Origin: CAZXYF01 sp964644705
GTDB lineage: Bacteria; Planctomycetota; Brocadiia; SM23-32
Assembly: GCA_964644705.1 (NCBI GenBank)
Contig: CAZXYF010000114.1
Location: forward strand, 1 to 10,014
DNA length: 10,014 nucleotides
Direction: 5' to 3'
Shown here: positions 6,596-10,014 of the stretch, in pieces
Numbering within the stretch: the stretch's first letter is position 1
Layout of the letters: every line of letters starts with the position of its first letter
Program-made: the position numbers and the translations under genes
Notes under the pieces: model-generated
Told to the model about the DNA's origin: nothing
Databases searched by the model: none
What the model saw: only the letters and a program-made list of their open reading frames with translations

Positions 6596-6601
6596 AAGGA
6601 G
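6596..6601 (+). promoter_or_regulatory. Ribosome binding site of the glycosyltransferase gene
   Basis: AAGGAG ends 9 bases before ATG 6611. It fixes this start over an upstream in-frame start that would overlap the UroD-like stop codon and add 37 residues with no family likeness. Confidence 0.75.
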
Positions 6602-6610
6602 CCCCACACC

Positions 6611-7315
6611 ATGGAGACAACGAACACATCCCGCCCCTACCTGTCGGTGATCATTCCGGCCTACAACGAGATCGCTACCATTGACGATATCCTCAATCGG
6701 GTTCTGGAGAACGACATAGAGAAGGAAGTGATCGTGGTGGATGATGGATCCAGCGATGGCACGGCGGAGGAAGTGCGGAAGTATGAAGACCGGGGCGTCC
6801 GTCTGATTCAGCACGGACGCAACCAGGGAAAAGGGGCGGCACTGCGGACCGGCTTTGATGCCGCCCGCGGAGAACTCGTGCTGATACAGGACGCGGATCT
6901 TGAATACGATCCGGAAAATTACGACGCGCTTCTGGACCCCTTCGAGAACAACCGGGCGGACGTGGTGTATGGTTCCCGATTTCTGGGCGGTCCTCACCGG
7001 GTGCTGTATTTCTGGCATTTCGTGGCCAACAAGCTGCTCACCTTCTGGTCCAACGCCGTCAGCAACATCAACCTCAGCGATATGGAGACCGGTTACAAAG
7101 TGTTTCGGCGCGAGGTCCTGGCGGACCTGGAGCTCAAGGAAAAAAGCTTTGGGGTGGAACCGGAACTCACTCAGAAACTGGCCCGGGGCAACTGGCGGAT
7201 TTTTGAAGTACCGATATCCTACTACGGACGAACCTACGAAGAAGGAAAGAAAATCGGCATCCTCGATGCGTTTCGTGCATTCTGGTGCGTCATTCGCTAT
7301 GCCGTCGCCGATTGA
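6611..7315 (+). CDS. Family 2 glycosyltransferase, DPM1-like
   Basis: This 234-residue GT-A fold enzyme resembles dolichyl/polyprenyl-phosphate sugar synthases, which move a sugar from a nucleotide donor to a lipid phosphate at the inner membrane face. Visible motifs are LSVIIPAYNE (11-20), EVIVVDDGSSDGT (39-51), NQGKGAALRTGF (71-82), the metal-binding QDADLEYDP (93-101, D94/D96), VVYGSRF (118-124) and LSDMETGYKVFRREVL (155-170). EVPISYYGRTYEEGKKI (199-215) closes the catalytic domain. There is no C-terminal membrane domain, so it is the short, catalytic-only form. The ring of aromatic residues around 131-147 may lie against the membrane. It ends about 126 bases from the convergent fumarase beta gene. 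Donor and acceptor cannot be stated from sequence. Confidence 0.92.
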   Translation: METTNTSRPYLSVIIPAYNEIATIDDILNRVLENDIEKEVIVVDDGSSDGTAEEVRKYEDRGVRLIQHGRNQGKGAALRTGFDAARGELVLIQDADLEYDPENYDALLDPFENNRADVVYGSRFLGGPHRVLYFWHFVANKLLTFWSNAVSNINLSDMETGYKVFRREVLADLELKEKSFGVEPELTQKLARGNWRIFEVPISYYGRTYEEGKKIGILDAFRAFWCVIRYAVAD

Positions 7316-7441
7316 ACAAAACGCCTGATACATTTATTTGCCCCGCTCCGGCAACGCCCCCAATCGCCATCGTCGCGTCATTCACAGCAGCCCGGAAACA
7401 TAACGGGACATTCGCCGGATAATCGACACGTCCGACTGCTT

Positions 7442-8020
7442 TCAGGACTCCCCGGTGGTCGTCTGCTGGTATTCAGCCGGCCCCCTGTCGTAGAGATTTT
7501 CCCCATGACAGTCAATGGCAACGATGACGGGAAACCGTTCCACTTCGAGGCGTCGAACGGCCTCCGGCCCCAGTTCCTCGTATCCCACAACTTCCGAGGA
7601 TTTGATTGAACCGGCGATCAGAGCTCCGGCTCCACCCACCGCCGCGAAATACACACAGCGCTGCTGCTTCATCGCTTCCACCACTTCCTGACTGCGCGTT
7701 CCCTTCCCTATCATGCCTTTCAACCCGCATTCCCGTATGAGCCGCGGGGAAAAAGGATCCATTCGGCAACTCGTCGTCGGGCCGGCACTGCCCACCGCGT
7801 ATCCCGGCCGGGCGGGCGCGGGTCCGGTGAAATAAATCACTTCTCCATCCAGATCAACGGGGAGTTGTTCCCCACGATCCAGACGGTCACAGAAACGCTC
7901 GTGCGCTGCATCCCGTGCGGTGTACAGGTTTCCCGATATCAGAACGCGATCACCGGCGTGCAATGATTCCACCACTTCATCGTCCAGTTTTGGGCGGATA
8001 ATTCGTTGACTCATAATCAT
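7442..8020 (-). CDS. Class I fumarate hydratase, beta subunit (C-terminal domain type)
   Basis: This 192-residue subunit pairs with the alpha subunit to hydrate fumarate to L-malate; the related L(+)-tartrate dehydratase is the main alternative. Visible motifs are GDRVLISGNLYTARDAAH (23-40), YFTGPAPARPGYAVGSAGPT (63-82) continuing into TSCRMD (83-88), GMIGKG (102-107), YFAAVGGAGAL (124-134) and FPVIVAIDCHGENLY (163-177). These are the substrate-binding and swivelling-domain motifs of the family. The start may be ATG 8020 or ATG 8014. Only 3 bases separate it from the alpha stop codon, and its own SD is weak, so translation is probably coupled to alpha. Length fits the two-subunit enzymes of anaerobic bacteria and archaea. 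Confidence 0.93.
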   Translation of the reverse strand: MIMSQRIIRPKLDDEVVESLHAGDRVLISGNLYTARDAAHERFCDRLDRGEQLPVDLDGEVIYFTGPAPARPGYAVGSAGPTTSCRMDPFSPRLIRECGLKGMIGKGTRSQEVVEAMKQQRCVYFAAVGGAGALIAGSIKSSEVVGYEELGPEAVRRLEVERFPVIVAIDCHGENLYDRGPAEYQQTTTGES

Positions 8021-8023
8021 TTC

Positions 8024-8872
8024 TCATTCGATGACAGTAGAAGCGTGACGGGCGGCATGGCAGTTGATGTTGACAGCAACGGGTAAGGAGGCGATATGGC
8101 ACGGAAAATGTTCCACGTGGACCGCCAGCGCCGTTATGCGCCCCCCCAACCCCTGCGGGCCAACTCCAGAATCGTTGATCCCACCGAGAATATCTCGTTC
8201 CAGATCCGCGTAGTTCGCATCCGGATGCGGTTCTCCGACCGGACGGAGCAGGGACTTTTTGGCCAGTAAGGCGGACTTCTCCAGGTCGCCACCAATCCCG
8301 ACGCCAATAATGGTCGGGGGGCATGGATTGCCGCCCGCACCGATGACCGTTTCCACGACGTGCCGCACCACGCCCTCACGCCCCGCGGAAGGCTCGAGCA
8401 TACGGACCGCACTCATGTTCTCGCTTCCCCCACCTTTCATCGCCAGCCTGATTCGCAACTTCGACCCCGGAACAGCCTCCAAATGCACGATGGGAGGTGT
8501 ATTATCCCCCGTATTATCCCGGCTGAAAACGGGATCTTCCACGATGGATTTGCGAAGATATCCTTCCCGATACCCCCGGGCTGTGCCGTCGGATATGGCC
8601 TCGTTGATGGTTCCACCATCGATATGCACGTCCGAGCCATATTCAACAAAAAACACGGCAGTTCCGGTGTCCTGGCAGATGGGGAGATTCTCGTCCCGGG
8701 CGATGGATGCGTTTTCCAGACACTGGTCAAGAATGGACCGCCCCACCGGAGATTCCTCCTTCTCGCGCGCTTCTTCCAGAGCGTCCAGAACGTCCGGCGG
8801 CAATTCATACGCTGCCCGCCGGCACAAAGCGTCAACCCGTTCAACTATGTCCTCATATTCTATTGTGTTCAT
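8024..8872 (-). CDS. Class I [4Fe-4S] fumarate hydratase, alpha subunit
   Basis: This 282-residue subunit carries the catalytic iron-sulfur cluster. The three expected cluster cysteines are visible: Cys66 in PICQDTGTAVFF (64-75), Cys184 in GAGGNPCPPTIIGVGIGG (178-195) and Cys271 in AVNINCHAARHA (266-277). KGGGSENMS (146-154) and GLGGRITAL (241-249) are further family motifs. A labile fourth iron handles dehydration, making such enzymes oxygen sensitive. ATG 8872 was chosen because an extended SD, GAGGTGAT, ends 10 bases upstream (8883-8890); ATG 8884 would sit only 2 bases from GAGG. Longer frames run into the upstream gene. It lies 55 bases downstream of the P-loop/SAD gene and 3 bases before beta, so an operon is likely. 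Tartrate dehydratase alpha is the alternative reading. Confidence 0.94.
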   Translation of the reverse strand: MNTIEYEDIVERVDALCRRAAYELPPDVLDALEEAREKEESPVGRSILDQCLENASIARDENLPICQDTGTAVFFVEYGSDVHIDGGTINEAISDGTARGYREGYLRKSIVEDPVFSRDNTGDNTPPIVHLEAVPGSKLRIRLAMKGGGSENMSAVRMLEPSAGREGVVRHVVETVIGAGGNPCPPTIIGVGIGGDLEKSALLAKKSLLRPVGEPHPDANYADLERDILGGINDSGVGPQGLGGRITALAVHVEHFPCHIASLPVAVNINCHAARHASTVIE

Positions 8873-8882
8873 CGGTTCAGAC

Positions 8883-8890
8883 ATCACCTC
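8883..8890 (-). promoter_or_regulatory. Extended ribosome binding site of fumarase alpha
   Basis: The minus strand reads GAGGTGAT, complementary over eight bases to the usual 16S rRNA 3' end. It lies 10 bases before ATG 8872 and overlaps the alternative ATG at 8884. It therefore decides the start. Confidence 0.7.
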
Positions 8891-8927
8891 AACGCTGACA
8901 CAGAATTTTACCGCAGTTGGCCCCCGG

Positions 8928-9851
8928 TCACATCGGCGGGAGCGCTTCCAAACCCGAGATCTCTTCCTCCCCCACCACTCCGACAAGGAGATAATCGCCG
9001 GTGGCGGGATCATACACAAAATCGTTCAAAAGCCGAAATTCCTCGATCTCCCCGGAATTGCTGACATGTATTCGTTTTCCGGTGCAATGGTGTTCATCAT
9101 CGCCAATTTTTATCGTGTCTCCCTCGCCCGGCTCAAGGCTAACCCCTTTTGATATCAGCTCCCGCACCCTCTTCTCCAGTCCTTCAATATCCACATCCAG
9201 TTTTTCGGGAAAACCAATCACGAATCCGTGCCGGACTTCCGAATGCAGTTCCGGGGGCCTGATATCGTAATCCCGACTCAAAATGTATGTCGTGAGGTCC
9301 TCGGCCGAATGTGCCATGAGCCTGTATCTCAGGTTGCGGTCTGCCTCTTCCTTGATCCGCACCGGCAACGGGCCAAACACGGTGGGCCGATACACCCGGA
9401 TCTCCTCCCCCACCGATATCAGCATACGAGCATTGTACCCCAGTTGCTCATACAGCAAATCAAAATGTTCCACCACAACCCTGCGCTCGTTCGCCACGGC
9501 CCTCTGAACGGCATCGGCTATTTCAGACACCTGACGAAACGCCAATTCATAGCGCACATCAAGATGATAAGTGTGTGGCGAAAAAAACTCATCTGACGCC
9601 TCATCGAAAATCGGCGCCCGCGACACGTTCACGCCCTCATCGTCGTTTGTCAGCTCCAGCCCGGGAAACAAACCGCGGATAAGGGTGGATTTGCCCGAAC
9701 TGTCTCCTCCGATCACCCCTATCAATAAATCCGTCGGATGCAGGTATCGTTCCGCCAGAGTCTTCCCCAGCTGATAGAGTCGCATCTTGCCCCGGGGAGC
9801 ATAGTAATTGGCCGAAACAAGCCCGTCCATACTGACGTTAGAAGAGTTCAT
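8928..9851 (-). CDS. P-loop NTPase with AlaRS-type second-additional-domain (SAD)-like C-terminus
   Basis: This 307-residue soluble protein starts with a YYAPRGK segment (16-22) and has a Walker A motif, GGDSSGKST (48-56), followed by LIRGLFPGLELTNDDEGVNV (57-76). A hydrophobic strand VVVEHFDLLY (125-134) could be Walker B. The C-terminal half resembles the tRNA-editing SAD domain of alanyl-tRNA synthetase: HSAED (181-185) sits like HTAxH, and HCTGKRIHVSNSGEIEEF (255-272) aligns with the AlaRS CGGTHVxNTGEIGxF segment. Cys256 and His262 are kept with altered spacing, and the second His of the first motif is Asp185. I recall a family named after an alanine-tRNA synthetase second additional domain, mostly in anaerobes, but its function is unknown to me. 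It is the first gene of the likely fumarase operon. ATG 9851 has only a weak GGGGCG SD. Confidence 0.75.
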   Translation of the reverse strand: MNSSNVSMDGLVSANYYAPRGKMRLYQLGKTLAERYLHPTDLLIGVIGGDSSGKSTLIRGLFPGLELTNDDEGVNVSRAPIFDEASDEFFSPHTYHLDVRYELAFRQVSEIADAVQRAVANERRVVVEHFDLLYEQLGYNARMLISVGEEIRVYRPTVFGPLPVRIKEEADRNLRYRLMAHSAEDLTTYILSRDYDIRPPELHSEVRHGFVIGFPEKLDVDIEGLEKRVRELISKGVSLEPGEGDTIKIGDDEHHCTGKRIHVSNSGEIEEFRLLNDFVYDPATGDYLLVGVVGEEEISGLEALPPM

Positions 9852-9877
9852 GATTCGCCCCGTCGATACACACTAAA

Positions 9878-9927
9878 GTAACTATTCGGCAAACCACGTA
9901 AGTTTTGTGATGCCCTACTGCCGGGCT
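9878..9927 (+). repeat. Dispersed repeat, right-edge copy, half-unit A
   Basis: GTAACTATTCGGCAAACC, ACGTAAGTTTTGTGATGCCC and TACTGCCGGGCT match the start of half-unit B that follows about 50 bases later, and also the left half of the middle copy (shared exact strings TGTGATGCCCT and CTGCCGGGCTG). It has no second hairpin arm, so it appears truncated at the point where unit B begins. Confidence 0.75.
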
Positions 9928-10003
9928 GTAAGTATTCAGTGAACCACGTTATCCCAGATGGGCCTGCTGCCGGGCTTGTCCCGGTTGAGGCGTACTTCTG
10001 CAC
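9928..10003 (+). repeat. Dispersed repeat, right-edge copy, full unit B
   Basis: Over 74 bases it matches the reverse complement of 1-74 with two mismatches. It contains GTAAGTATTCAGTGAACC, then ACGTTATCCCAGATGGGCC, the hairpin CCGGG-CTTGT-CCCGG (9972-9986 region) and the tail GCGTACTTCTGCAC. The tail after TGCACTA differs from the middle copy, placing the unit end near 10003-10006. The repeat lies upstream of the P-loop/SAD gene. Confidence 0.85.
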
Positions 10004-10014
10004 TACCCGAAGAT

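Noticed and set aside
6518..7333. A 271-codon minus-strand frame covering the glycosyltransferase
   Set aside because: It arises from codon bias of the real gene. The opposite strand has complete GT2 motifs and a good SD.
7338..7354. Stem TTGCC/GGCAA between the convergent glycosyltransferase and fumarase beta genes as a bidirectional terminator
   Set aside because: The stem is only 5 base pairs and has no T-run after it on either strand, so it is not a supported intrinsic terminator.
8873..9019. A longer fumarase alpha with about 49 extra N-terminal residues
   Set aside because: The extension overlaps the upstream gene, reads as an Arg-rich unrecognisable peptide, and lacks an SD; ATG 8872 has an extended SD and gives the usual family length.

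Overview
The window looks like chromosomal DNA of an uncultured, probably anaerobic bacterium. Its GC content is moderately high and its proteins are rich in Asp and Glu. The gene mix is a Cys-type sulfatase, a uroporphyrinogen-decarboxylase-like methyltransferase-family protein, a DapL-like aminotransferase, a two-subunit [4Fe-4S] fumarase and a tryptophanyl-tRNA synthetase with an apparent [4Fe-4S] motif. This would fit a PVC-type (Lentisphaerae/Kiritimatiellae/Planctomycetes) or Hydrogenedentes-like lineage. That placement is inference from gene content; no rRNA or other marker is present.

Layout. Positions 1-74 hold a repeat copy. A small SpoIIAA/STAS-like protein (269-640, +) faces a sulfatase (692-2227, -). 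A second, inverted-repeat copy of the same element (2304-2445) separates the sulfatase from trpS (2457-3434, -). Next is a PLP aminotransferase (3572-4753, -) with a good sigma70-type promoter at 4825-4853. A 670-base gene-free region (4754-5423) contains two tandem ~103-base units, each with long inverted arms. On the plus strand follow a UroD-like protein (5424-6503) and a family 2 glycosyltransferase (6611-7315). The right part is a minus-strand cluster read from right to left: a P-loop NTPase with an AlaRS-type SAD-like tail (8928-9851), fumarase alpha (8024-8872) and fumarase beta (7442-8020). A third, internally duplicated repeat copy closes the window (9878-10003).

How the genes work together. 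The fumarase subunits sit 3 bases apart and must form one enzyme. The P-loop/SAD protein is probably in the same operon and is the least understood gene here. The aminotransferase, trpS and sulfatase share a strand, but gaps of 137 and 229 bases, one carrying a repeat, argue against one tight operon. No phage, transposase, CRISPR array, rRNA or tRNA gene was seen. The most unusual content is non-coding: a dispersed MITE/REP-like family with copies at both window edges, and the tandem palindromic units upstream of the UroD-like gene.
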